In this document: positions 23,374 through 32,200 of the stretch, one piece after another
How positions within the stretch are numbered: position 1 is the stretch's first letter
How the letters are laid out: each line of letters opens with the position of its first letter
From: a bacterium
Lineage (GTDB): Bacteria > Hydrothermota > Tepidihabitantia > Tepidihabitantales > Tepidihabitantaceae
DNA: 64,000 bases
Direction of reading: 5' to 3'
Assembly (NCBI GenBank): GCA_035505375.1
Contig: DATJQV010000083.1
Location: 52,435-116,434, forward strand
Notes under the pieces: generated by a model
Told to the model about the DNA's origin: nothing
What the model saw: the letters and a program-made list of their open reading frames with translations, nothing else
Databases searched by the model: none
Program-made: the position numbers and the translations under genes

Positions 23374-24588
23374 GTGAACGACCAGAACTTGCTGCTGACA
23401 AACTGCTCGCAGGTGCTGACGATGGTCGGTGAGGGCCTGGGCGTCGTTGAGAATGGCGCGGTCCGGATTCGTGACGGCAGGATTCTTGAAGTCGCCGAGC
23501 ACCCGCTCTTACCCGAGCAAGGGGAGACCGAGATCGACTGCTGCGGCAACGTCGTCATGCCCGGTTTCATCGACCCGCACACCCATCTTGTATTCGGCGG
23601 CTGGCGGCAGAACGAATTCGAGATGCGACTCGCGGGCAGGACCTACAAGGAAATCGCCCAGTCCGGCGGAGGCATTCTCTCGACCGTCATTCACACCCGT
23701 CTGGCGTCCGAGGATGACCTTTACAACCGCGCCCTCGAACGTCTGCACGAGATGGTCAACTGGGGTACGACAACGGTCGAGGTGAAGTCGGGGTATGGAC
23801 TCGACACTCAGGCAGAGCTGCGGATGCTGCGGGTAGCCAGGCGGCTAGGCGAACTGGGACTTTGCCGCGTTGTCCCGACCTTTCTCGGCGCACACAGCGT
23901 TCCCAAGGGCACACCCAAGTCCGACTACATCAAACGTCTTGAAACGGAGATGATACCGGCGGTCGCGGAGGAGGGCCTTGCGCGGTTCTGCGACGTCTTC
24001 TGCGAGGACTTCGTCTTCAACGCGGACGAGAGCACGCGCATCCTGGAAACCGGCAAGCGCCACGGGCTGGTTCCGACCATCCACGCCGACGAGGTCGAGG
24101 CCTCCGGCGGTGCCGAGGTCGCGGCCAAGGTCGGTGCGGCTTCGGCCAGCCATCTGCTGCAGCCTTCCGAGGCAGGCATGGCGGCGATGGCGCATGCCGG
24201 CGTGGCGGCCGTGCTGCTTCCCGGCACGAGCTTCTTCCTGCGCACGGCGCACCGGTCGCCGGTGGCGAAGATGCGCGACCTCGGTATCGTGATGGCGCTG
24301 GCGAGCGACTTCAACCCCGGCTCCTGCCCGATGCTGGCCCAGCCGCTCACCGCACAGTTCGGTTCAATCTACTACGGCCTGACTATCATCGAGGCATTGC
24401 GTGGCATCACCGTCAACGCGGCCCGAGCCCTCAAGCTCGATTCAGAGGTGGGCACACTTGAGCCAGGGAAGGTCGCCGATGTCGTGGTCACCGATTTCCC
24501 CGACTACCGTCACATCATCTATCGACTCGGCCACAACCCGGCCTGGATGACAATCCATGGCGGCCGGGTCGTCCACCGCCAGTACTAG
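23374..24588 (+). CDS. hutI: Imidazolonepropionase
   Basis: The 404-residue amidohydrolase matches HutI: metal-binding HTH in GFIDPHTHLVFGGWRQNEFE, GRTYKEIAQSGGGILSTV, VEVKSGYGLDTQAELRMLRV, FLGAHSVP, CDVFCEDFVFN, TIHADEVEASGGAEVAA, and ALASDFNPGSCP. It opens the imidazolone ring to N-formimino-glutamate in histidine degradation. The window also encodes FtcD (40739), which uses that product. HutH and HutU are not in the window. A partial second copy of this gene lies at 25751-25911. Confidence 0.97.
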   Translation: MNDQNLLLTNCSQVLTMVGEGLGVVENGAVRIRDGRILEVAEHPLLPEQGETEIDCCGNVVMPGFIDPHTHLVFGGWRQNEFEMRLAGRTYKEIAQSGGGILSTVIHTRLASEDDLYNRALERLHEMVNWGTTTVEVKSGYGLDTQAELRMLRVARRLGELGLCRVVPTFLGAHSVPKGTPKSDYIKRLETEMIPAVAEEGLARFCDVFCEDFVFNADESTRILETGKRHGLVPTIHADEVEASGGAEVAAKVGAASASHLLQPSEAGMAAMAHAGVAAVLLPGTSFFLRTAHRSPVAKMRDLGIVMALASDFNPGSCPMLAQPLTAQFGSIYYGLTIIEALRGITVNAARALKLDSEVGTLEPGKVADVVVTDFPDYRHIIYRLGHNPAWMTIHGGRVVHRQY

Positions 24589-24713
24589 GGGCCAAACGTC
24601 TGTCGTCAGGCCTCGGACTGCACGGAGGCCGTGCCGCCGCCACAGTCCAAAGGCCGCCCTGCGCGGCCGGGCTGGCTCGCTTGACAGCGGCAGAACTGAT
24701 GGCAGGAGAACCG

Positions 24714-25101
24714 ATGCGCCTGTCCCATCATGGTAGAAGTGTCAGAATAGCTCTTGTCGGGCTGCTCGTGATTCCCGCCATCTCAATTGCAGTTGCATCG
24801 GGGAGAAAGCCCCCAAAGGAACAGGGAGCCGCGGTTACCTTGCGGCGAATCTCGTCGAGTGAGGTGATAGACATCCTTCACAGGTTTCCCGAGATGGTGT
24901 CCGGCCGCTTTGCCTCTGACATGAACGACACTGGGGCTTATCAAAGAGCTGTACGCGTTCAGGGAAATGACATCGGCTCCGTGGGGACGTATCTTCCCGG
25001 GCGTTCGATTCTACCAAGGGCTCGACTTCGGCAGAACCGACGCAGAATACCCTTGCCTGATCGCGATTGCTGGCAACAAGCTTACCCCAAGGTGCGGCTA
25101 A
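24714..25101 (+). pseudogene. Frameshifted exported protein
   Basis: The ATG at 24714 (AGGAG just upstream) begins a protein with a signal anchor (VRIALVGLLVIPAISIAVAS) that reads well to about FASDMND. From there the good reading continues in another frame: TLGLIKELYAFREMTSAPWG, FPGVRFYQGLDFGRTDAEYP, CLIAIAGNKLTPRCG, stop at 25099-25101. A single-base change near 24935 is the simplest cause. The promoter also looks damaged. It shares GCTCGCTTGACAGCGGCA with the intact promoter at 25926 but lacks the segment holding the -10 box. Function unknown. An assembly error is possible for the frameshift but not for the missing -10. Confidence 0.6.
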
Positions 25102-25140
25102 TCTAGAATCTACAATCTAGAATCTAAAATGCCTCGGGCG
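25102..25140 (+). repeat. CTAGAATC short-period repeat
   Basis: TCTAGAATCTACAATCTAGA then ATCTAAAATGCC. It is the same family as the tract between the two pstB genes. Confidence 0.6.
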
Positions 25141-25190
25141 GGCGGGTAGGCGGAAACGGGCAGCGTTCCCGATCCCCGAGACGGAGTCGG

Positions 25191-25442
25191 CTAGTGCCGG
25201 CGGTGGGTCCGGCGCGCAGGCATGCGGTGGTACGGACAGGCCTTCCACCGGCCGCCTGCCCCGAACGGGCAGCCGAACGCGGGCACCAACTTGAACCCCT
25301 TTGCCAGCAAGGCCGAGCGGTACTCCTCGTGCCGTGGGTCGGTGGGTAGCAGGAGCACGCACGCGTCGGCCCGGTTGAATGTCAGTCCGGCTCTGAGTTG
25401 GTCCGAAAGGGGCATGTTCGGTCGGAAATTCTCACAATCCAT
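25191..25442 (-). CDS. Small hypothetical protein with Cys-Pro motifs
   Basis: On the minus strand GGAGG lies 6 nt before the ATG (25442), a good ribosome site that supports this 83-residue gene. The protein reads FNRADACVLLLPTDPRHEEY, LVPAFGCPFGAGGRWKACPY and ends in basic RTHRRH. The C-P-F and C-P-Y pair could bind a metal. I do not recognise the family. It lies alone between two decayed genes and is transcribed against them. Confidence 0.6.
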   Translation of the reverse strand: MDCENFRPNMPLSDQLRAGLTFNRADACVLLLPTDPRHEEYRSALLAKGFKLVPAFGCPFGAGGRWKACPYHRMPARRTHRRH

Positions 25443-25750
25443 AGTTAGCCTCCAATGGTTGGCGGATTATCGGGGCTGCGGGGAACGCCGGCCGCGTGCA
25501 CCATTTGGCCGATGCCGGTCCCGGTCCTCCCGCATTCCATCCTGCCCAGTCTAGGTCAGGGAGTCAGGGAGTCAAGCGATTGGCGACGGTGACCAGCGGA
25601 TTGTTTCCGGGCAGTCATCCTTCTTCTCATCCCGAACACCCCTCCGCGCCCATCGTCCAGCGGAAGCTGAACGCCAAGTGCCCGCAGGTACGCCCGCGAA
25701 TCTGAGAAATGCTTTCCCGAGACGAACACCCATCGGCCGGGCGTCTGCGG
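25443..25750. other. Intergenic region, no gene seen
   Basis: The region contains a GTCAGGGAGTCAGGGAGTCA repeat (about 25556-25575) and otherwise featureless GC-rich sequence leading into the hutI remnant. Confidence 0.5.
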
Positions 25751-25911
25751 CCGAGGTGAAGTCGGGCTACGGACTCAATACCGACATCGAGCTGCGGATG
25801 CTGCGGGTGGCGCGCCGGCTGGGCGCCCACAGCGTGCCCGAGAACAGAGCCGAGGCCGACTACATCGAGCGCCTGGAAAAGGAGATGATGCCGGCCGTAG
25901 CCGCGGCCGAT
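25751..25911 (+). pseudogene. hutI remnant with internal deletion
   Basis: The frame reads EVKSGYGLNTDIELRMLRVA, RRLGAHSVPENRAEADYIER, LEKEMMPAVAA. It is clearly homologous to residues about 134-200 of the intact HutI encoded at 23374. Relative to it, 39 bp (13 residues, E-L-G-L-C-R-V-V-P-T-F-L-G) are missing between two GGC-ending repeats. Neither the N-terminal metal site nor the C-terminal half is present. It is followed by the same promoter block that follows intact hutI. Confidence 0.85.
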
Positions 25912-25925
25912 TTGGCTGAGCTCGC

Positions 25926-25953
25926 TTGACAGCGGCAACCAGCGACCTAGACT
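25926..25953 (+). promoter_or_regulatory. Promoter of the YVTN gene at 25970
   Basis: TTGACA (25926-25931), 16 bp, TAGACT (25948-25953). A decayed copy of the block lies at 24672-24713. Confidence 0.75.
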
Positions 25954-25969
25954 CATGTTAGGAGAACAG

Positions 25970-28318
25970 GTGCGCCTAACGCGTCTGGTCGTGTGCTTCG
26001 GCATGCTCGCAGTCTCACTGGCCTTCGGCCAGTGGCTGGAGAAGACCATCTATCTGCCCGACTCGTTCAGTGGCATGAGAGCCCCACTTCGTCTTGCATA
26101 CGACTCCAGAAACAATACGGTCTACGTTGCAGGGGATGCTTGGGTTGATGCCATCGACGGCGCGACCGACCAGAAGGTAGCCCGGATACCGACGAGCTCG
26201 AATGGCGTCGCTCTCTGTTTCAACCCGACCAACAACAAGGTCTACTGCGCGAACTACGACAGCGGCAATGTGACCGTGATAGACGGTCGTACGAACAAGG
26301 CCATTGCCACCGTGACCACAGGCTCAGGAGCTACCGCTCTGTGCAGCGACTCTTCGAACAACAAGGTCTACTGCGCGAACTTCAATAGCAACAACGTGAC
26401 CGTGATCGACGGCGCGACCGACAGTGCTATCGCGACTGTGACTGCAGGCGACGAGCCTGTGGGGTTTTGCTGCAACCCGACGAACAATAAGGTCTACTGT
26501 GCCAACTGGTACAGCTACAGCGTCACGGTGATAGACGGTGCGACCGACAGCGTAATCGCGACCGTGGCCGTAGGCGACGAGCCTGGGGCTCTCTGCTACA
26601 ACCCAACGAACAACAGGGTCTACTGCGCCAACTTCAGTGGAAACAGCGTAACTGTGATAGATGGCGCGACCAATGGAGTCCTTACGACCGTGCGCGTAGA
26701 TACTGAACCGGGGGTCCTCTGCTATGACCCGACGAACAACAAGGTCTATTGCGGGAATTCGTACAGCCACAACGTGACCGTGATCGACGGCGCGACCGAC
26801 AGCGTCATAGCGACCGTGGCTACGGGCAGCGGACCTTGCGCTTTCTGCTCCAACCCGGCCAACAACAAGGTCTATAGCGCGAACGCCGCTGGCGACGTGA
26901 CCGTGATAGATGGTGCGACGAACGGCGTCATCGCTTCCGTGACTGCAGGCATGGATCCTCGTGACCTGTGCTATGACTCGGCCAAGAACAGGGTCTATTG
27001 CGCAATTTCCTATAGCGGCGCCGTGGTCGTGATAGACGGCGCGACGAACGGGGTCACCGACACCGTGACAACGGCCTGCGGGCCCATGGCCCTCTGTTAC
27101 GACTTGGCGAGTCACAAGCTCTACTGCGCCGACAGGGGCGTCAATACGCCGGGCAATACGGTCTCGGTTATAGACGGCACGACCAGCGAAGTCCTCGCCA
27201 CCGTGGTCGTAGGCGAGTATCCTTGTGCCCTCTGCTACAACGCGACCGACAATAAGGTCTACTGTGCAGGTAGCGGTGTGACAGTGATTGACGGTGCTGG
27301 CGATACAGTGATTGCGACCGTGAAGGCGGGTGGCGGACCGTTGTGTTATAGTCCGCAGAACAACAAGGTCTACAGCACGCGTCGCAACAACGTCGACGTG
27401 ATCGACGGCGCTACCAACCGCATCGTCGCCACGGTGACGGTTGGCTCCGAGGACTTTCAAACTCTCTGCTACAACCCGACGGACAACAAGGTCTACTGCG
27501 CGACCGACTGGATAGACAACAACTACATGACCGTGATTGACGGCGCGGGTGACTCGGTCCTCGCCACGCTGGCCGTGCCCGGTTTGCCTCGGGCGCTCTG
27601 CTACAATTCGACGAATGACAAGGTCTACTGCGCGGACGGTGACAGCTACACCGTGACGGTGGTCGACGGCGCGGGCGATTCGGTCCTCGCGACCGTGGCT
27701 TCGCCGGGTTACCCGTATGCGCTCAGCTACAACCCGAAAGACAACAAGGTCTACTGTGCGAATGCAGAAAGCGCTAATGTGACCGTTATCGACGGTGGCA
27801 GCAACGGAGTCATTGCCAAAGTGCCTGTAGGCGACCATCCCCAAGCCCTCTTCTACGACTTGGCCAACAACAAGGTCTACTGCGCAAATGGCGGCAGTAG
27901 AGACGTTACCGTCTTTGACGGGGCGACTAATGGGGTAGTTGCTACCATCGGGGTTGGTAGTTCTCCCTGCGCCTTCGCTTGGAATCCAGTTCAGAATCGC
28001 GTCTACGTTGCGAATGGCATGAGTTCGAGCGTTTCAGTCCTGCGTGACAAAGGCGGGGGAATCGCGGAAACGCCGTGCGCCAAAGTGCGAACGACGAACC
28101 GGATGGCGACCGTCATACACGGTTTGCTGCGTCTGCCGGCGTCGAGCGTGATGCACGGAGCGTCATGCACGTTGCTCGACATCAGCGGGCGGAAGGTCAT
28201 GAATCTGAAGCCGGGAGCAAATGACGTGCGGGCGCTGGCGCCGGGAGTGTACTTTGTGAGAGAAGCCCAAGCGCAAGCTCAAGCCCAAGCCGTTCGCAAG
28301 GTCGTGCTGACCGACTAG
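25970..28318 (+). CDS. Secreted YVTN-type beta-propeller protein with sorting module
   Basis: AGGAG lies 5 nt before GTG 25970. The 782-residue protein has a signal peptide (TRLVVCFGMLAVSLAFG) and then about sixteen 42-residue repeats of the form P-x-x-L-C-Y-N-P-T-N-N-K-V-Y-C-A-N, -VTVIDGATDSVIATVxxG. The repeats are nearly identical to each other, a sign of recent duplication or gene conversion. The C-terminus is the short sorting module (LLDISGRKVMNLKPGANDV, APGVYFVREA). A variable loop made of CAAGCN repeats (AQAQAQAQA) precedes VRKVVLTD. It is probably a surface-exposed adhesin or ligand-binding protein. The start region is related to that of the gene at 60479 (QWLEKT(I/V)YLPDSF). Confidence 0.88.
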   Translation: MRLTRLVVCFGMLAVSLAFGQWLEKTIYLPDSFSGMRAPLRLAYDSRNNTVYVAGDAWVDAIDGATDQKVARIPTSSNGVALCFNPTNNKVYCANYDSGNVTVIDGRTNKAIATVTTGSGATALCSDSSNNKVYCANFNSNNVTVIDGATDSAIATVTAGDEPVGFCCNPTNNKVYCANWYSYSVTVIDGATDSVIATVAVGDEPGALCYNPTNNRVYCANFSGNSVTVIDGATNGVLTTVRVDTEPGVLCYDPTNNKVYCGNSYSHNVTVIDGATDSVIATVATGSGPCAFCSNPANNKVYSANAAGDVTVIDGATNGVIASVTAGMDPRDLCYDSAKNRVYCAISYSGAVVVIDGATNGVTDTVTTACGPMALCYDLASHKLYCADRGVNTPGNTVSVIDGTTSEVLATVVVGEYPCALCYNATDNKVYCAGSGVTVIDGAGDTVIATVKAGGGPLCYSPQNNKVYSTRRNNVDVIDGATNRIVATVTVGSEDFQTLCYNPTDNKVYCATDWIDNNYMTVIDGAGDSVLATLAVPGLPRALCYNSTNDKVYCADGDSYTVTVVDGAGDSVLATVASPGYPYALSYNPKDNKVYCANAESANVTVIDGGSNGVIAKVPVGDHPQALFYDLANNKVYCANGGSRDVTVFDGATNGVVATIGVGSSPCAFAWNPVQNRVYVANGMSSSVSVLRDKGGGIAETPCAKVRTTNRMATVIHGLLRLPASSVMHGASCTLLDISGRKVMNLKPGANDVRALAPGVYFVREAQAQAQAQAVRKVVLTD

Positions 28319-28343
28319 CTACACTTCGAACCCGTCGAGCAAG

Positions 28344-28376
28344 GGCTGCCCGCGACCATGCGGGCAGCCTGCATTT
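28344..28376 (+). terminator. Rho-independent terminator
   Basis: GGCTGCCCGC-GACCAT-GCGGGCAGCC, then TGCATTT. Confidence 0.75.
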
Positions 28377-28407
28377 GTAGACCCGTAGGGTCTACCTCAA
28401 CCCGACC

Positions 28408-28755
28408 TTGGCAAAGGTAGTGCCAGAGGCTGGGCCAGAGGCATCGGCAGAGGCATTACCAAGGACCCTGCCAGAGATATTGGGAGAGGCATTGCCAGAG
28501 ACTCTACCAAAGCCATTGGGAGAGGCTTTGCCAAAGGCACTGCCAAGGGCCGTGCCAAAGGCATTACCAGAGGCAATACCAGAGACCGTGGTAAAGCCAT
28601 TACCAGAGGCACTGCCAGAGCCGTTGGGAAAGGCTTGACCAGAGACTCTGCCGGAGGCGTTACCAGAGGCTCTGCCAAAGGCATTGCCCAAAGCTCTGCC
28701 GGAGACCTTGGGAAAGGTATTGCCAGAGACATGGGTAGAGCATCCCCCAGACCGG
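28408..28755. repeat. 12-nt-period tract B
   Basis: About 28 degenerate 12-nt units of the type CAGAGGCATTGC (CAAAGGCACTGC, CAGAGACTCTGC, GAGAGGCTTTGC) run without phase slips. All frames give tetrapeptide repeats such as PEAL/PKAL or GNAS/GRAS. No ribosome site or signal favours any frame, so I treat it as non-coding. Confidence 0.7.
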
Positions 28756-28912
28756 CCCTGGGGTGGTCAATCATCGATTCTGCGAAAGTCACTTGCATAT
28801 TCTGGCTCTCTCAAGCGTATCTATGTATGCTCTAGACGGGAATGTTACACATTTCTCGTCTTTCCGCGCTTAAGTTGCTTGGATAGAACGATTTAGGTCG
28901 TGACGCCGACCG
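28756..28912. other. Spacer between two 12-nt tracts, no gene seen
   Basis: Lower-GC sequence with a small imperfect hairpin (AGACGGGAATG...CATTTCTCGTCT, about 28836-28863). No gene or convincing promoter. Confidence 0.45.
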
Positions 28913-28916
28913 TAGA

Positions 28917-29240
28917 CCACGCTTCTGGAATCGCCTTGGGAACCGTTCCGGGAACGGTTCGGGGGGCGGTTCGGAACGCGACTCTGAACGGGACGCGGAC
29001 CTCGATTCTCGACCCGGTTTGCGGGGGCACATGCACCGTGGTTGTGAGCCCGGCTTCGGGGCCGATTCCGAGAAGCTCTGTCAGGGTGGCCTGAACGGCG
29101 GTTCGCCGTTTGAGTATCTCCGCGACTGCCACGATGACTCCGACGCCGGTTTGCGCGGCGGTTTGGACCGTGGTTTTCGGCTTGACTTCGAGGGCCTCTC
29201 TCCCAGCGCTTCAGTTGATCTCTCGGACAAGGAAAGCTCA
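28917..29240. repeat. 12-nt-period tract D
   Basis: About 25 units of the type GGTTCGGNNNNC / GACTCCGANNNN (CGTTCCGGGAAC, GGTTTGCGCGGC, GGTTTGGACCGT) keep a 12-nt period. Sequence differs from tract B and from elements A and C. No supported frame. Confidence 0.6.
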
Positions 29241-29257
29241 GCGCTGACTACTTGCAG

Positions 29258-29286
29258 TTGTGGGGTGTTGCTGGGACGGGTATAAT
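29258..29286 (+). promoter_or_regulatory. Promoter of the C25 protease gene
   Basis: TTGTGG (29258-29263), 17 bp, perfect TATAAT (29281-29286). ATG 29300 follows with GGAG 5-6 nt upstream. Confidence 0.65.
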
Positions 29287-29299
29287 CCATGGAGTGCAG

Positions 29300-32200
29300 A
29301 TGAAGATGCTCCGCCAAGCATTGCTGTTGTCAGCGACGCTGGCTGTTTCGCTAGCGCAGGCCGCCGTGGTTGCGCGCAAGCTGACGTTCGGGCCGAGCCG
29401 GTTCCATACTGAGTTTGCAGTTGGTAGTTTGCAGTTTGCAGGCGCGGCAGGTGCCGCTTGGGACACGATCCGAAATGCCGGGCATTTCGGTCATGTCCCG
29501 CGCTATGAACTAGTACTTGGCGATGGGATGGATGTGAGCGATGAGCCCGGAGCGCCGCAGGTGCCGGTCGAGCCGGTGGTGATTGCGCTGGAAGGACACC
29601 AGCAGGTCGCGAGCGTGACATTTGAGGTCGGGGCATGGCGGGCAATTGGAGGACAGCATCTGGTATTGCCTTGCCCGAAGCAGCAGGTGCTTGTTGCGGG
29701 CACAGACCTCGGGGTTAGGTCAGAAGCCAAAAGCCAAAAGCCAAAAGCCAAAACGGTTGCGGCGACAGAGCCAAACGCGGCAATCTACCAGTCGGAGAAC
29801 CCATATCCTACGAGCGTAGCCCGCTGGACCGGGACGAGCTACAGGCATGATTCGACCTTTGTGCAGGTGCTGGTGTATCCGGTGCGGTATAGAGGGGCGG
29901 AGAGACGGGTTGAGGTGTGTAGGAAGGTTGAGGTTAAGGTTGAGGTTGAGGAGCGGGCGAAGGCAGGTGTAAGATGTCAGATGTCAGATGTGAGAAGTGC
30001 CGGAGCGGAAAGCGGTGGGCGGTTGGCGGATGGCGGGTTCGAGTACGTGGTTGTGACCGGCGCGGGGTTGGACACCGTGTTCCAGCGGCTCGCGGATTGG
30101 AAGACGTTGAAGGGAGTGCCGGCGGTTGTGCGGACGATGGATTGGGTATACGCGCACTACTCGGGCCGGGACCAGGCCGAGCAGTTGCGGAACTATCTGA
30201 AGACCCTGCCTGACTCGGGCGTGAAGTACGTGCTGCTGGGCGGCGACGTGGACGTGGTGCCGTTCCGCAAGGCTTTCGCCATGCACTCGAACTGGGGCTC
30301 GATGCAGCGGGAGGATTCGCTGCCGTGTGACCTTTACTTTGCCGCACTGCAAGGCTCGTGGGATGCGAACAATAACAACGTGTTCGGCGAGGTGGATGAT
30401 TCGGTTGACCTGCACTCTGACCTGAGCGTGGGCCGCGCGCCGGTGAACGATTTGGCGCAGGCGCAGACGTTCGTGCGGAAGGTGATGGGGTATGAACTGG
30501 GGACTGCTTGGGACACGATCCCAAATGTCGGACATTTGGGTCATGTCCCGCGCGTGGCCGGCTATCAGAACAAGGGTCTGTTCTTTGCCATGGTCCTCTG
30601 GCAGAATCCGTACACCGACCAGGGCGTGCACAAGAACATGATGGAGCAGCAGTCGTTTGCCTCGGGCTACAGCCTAACCAAGTTGTATCAGAGCCAGGGG
30701 AACGAGACGCGCGCCTCGGTGATGCAGGCGATGCGCGAGAATCAGAACATCATGAACCATGACGGCCACGGCTGGTACAACGTCATGGAGTGCGGCGGGT
30801 CCGCGAACCGGATGTACACGGCCGACGCCGACACAATTACCAACTCGGGCCTGGGTGTCCTCTATTCCATTGGCTGCTGGACGACGGCATTCGACATGAC
30901 CAGCATCGGCGAGGCGTTTGTAACGAATCCGAATGGCGGAACGGTCGCGACCATCGGCAATTCGTCCTATGGCTGGGGTTCGCCGGGCAACCCCGGCTTC
31001 GGTTATTCGGACAAATTCGACAACCACTTCTGGCATGCGGTCACAAGCGATGGCATCTACCGCATCGGCGACGCCCTGGCAGCGGCCAAGGAGTATTACG
31101 CGCCGTTCTCGCAGGATGAGAACGTATATCGCTGGCACCAGTATGAGATTAACCTGATGGGCGACCCGGAGATGCCGGTCTGGACCGCGCTGCCGGAGAC
31201 GCTCGCAGTGTCTTCGCCGGAGTCAATCGGCATGGGCGGCGGCCGAGTGCCGGTGACCGTCATGCACGGCGGGAACCCGGTCAAGGGCGCGCTGGTCTGT
31301 CTCATGAAGGAAGATGAGTCCTACAGCCGCGGCTTGACAGACGGCGCGGGTCAGGTCTGGCTCGACGCAACGCCAAAGACCGCCGGCAATTTCACGCTGA
31401 CCGTGACGGCTCACAACTACCTGCCGGTGGAGCAGGTCATTCCCTGCGCAGTTGGGCCTTGCGTGTCGTTCGCGGGCTGGGTGATTAACGATTCGCTGGG
31501 CAACCATGACGGCATCGTGAACAGGAGCGAGACGATTCTCCTGCCAGTCTGGCTGCGCAACAGCGGACAACAGGCCTCGGGCCCGATCACCATGACGCTC
31601 GCGTGCGACAATCCTCACGTTTCTATTGAAGACAGCACCGCAGAGACGGCGCCGCTGGCTGCGGGCGAGTCAGTGCTCGTGGCGAATGCCTTCCGGCTCA
31701 CGGCCGCTCAGAACACCGGCAACGGCGAGGCGCTGATCTTCGACCTGTCGGTCAGCGACGGAGGGCAGTCGCTGATGTTCCATCCGGTAATTGTCGCGGG
31801 CGCGGCTGTACTTGGCCTTGACCGCTGGTGGCTGACGAGGCCGCCGCTCACGCCCGGGCACACTGGTGGCGTTGCGGTCAGGATAAGGAACGCAGGAGAC
31901 GGTTACGGGCATCGGACATGGTGCAGGTTGTCGTCGCTGGACACCAACGTTTCGGTCCTCGTGGACAGCGTCAACTGCGGCGACGTGCCGCCCGACAGCT
32001 CTGGAATCAGCAAGGACAGTTTCACGGTCAGAGTCGCCGCGTCATGCCCGGCTGGCCACAGTGCGAAGATGCTGCTGCATCTGGCGTCGGATGACTTTCA
32101 GGGCGACGATACGCTGGAGCTGCTGGTGGGAGACTACGGGTTCTCCGACGACATGGAATCGGGCGGGTCGAAGTGGACTCACGGCGGAACCGGCGACCTC

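Noticed and set aside
26324..27844. 506-codon minus-strand open frame
   Set aside because: Opposite-strand shadow of the highly repetitive propeller gene; its composition is repetitive and there is no ribosome site.
28408..28638. Ala/Leu/Pro tetrapeptide frame in tract B
   Set aside because: Several other frames are also open and equally repetitive; no start signals.
28408..29240. CRISPR array
   Set aside because: Units are contiguous 12-mers without spacers, degenerate, and no cas genes are present.
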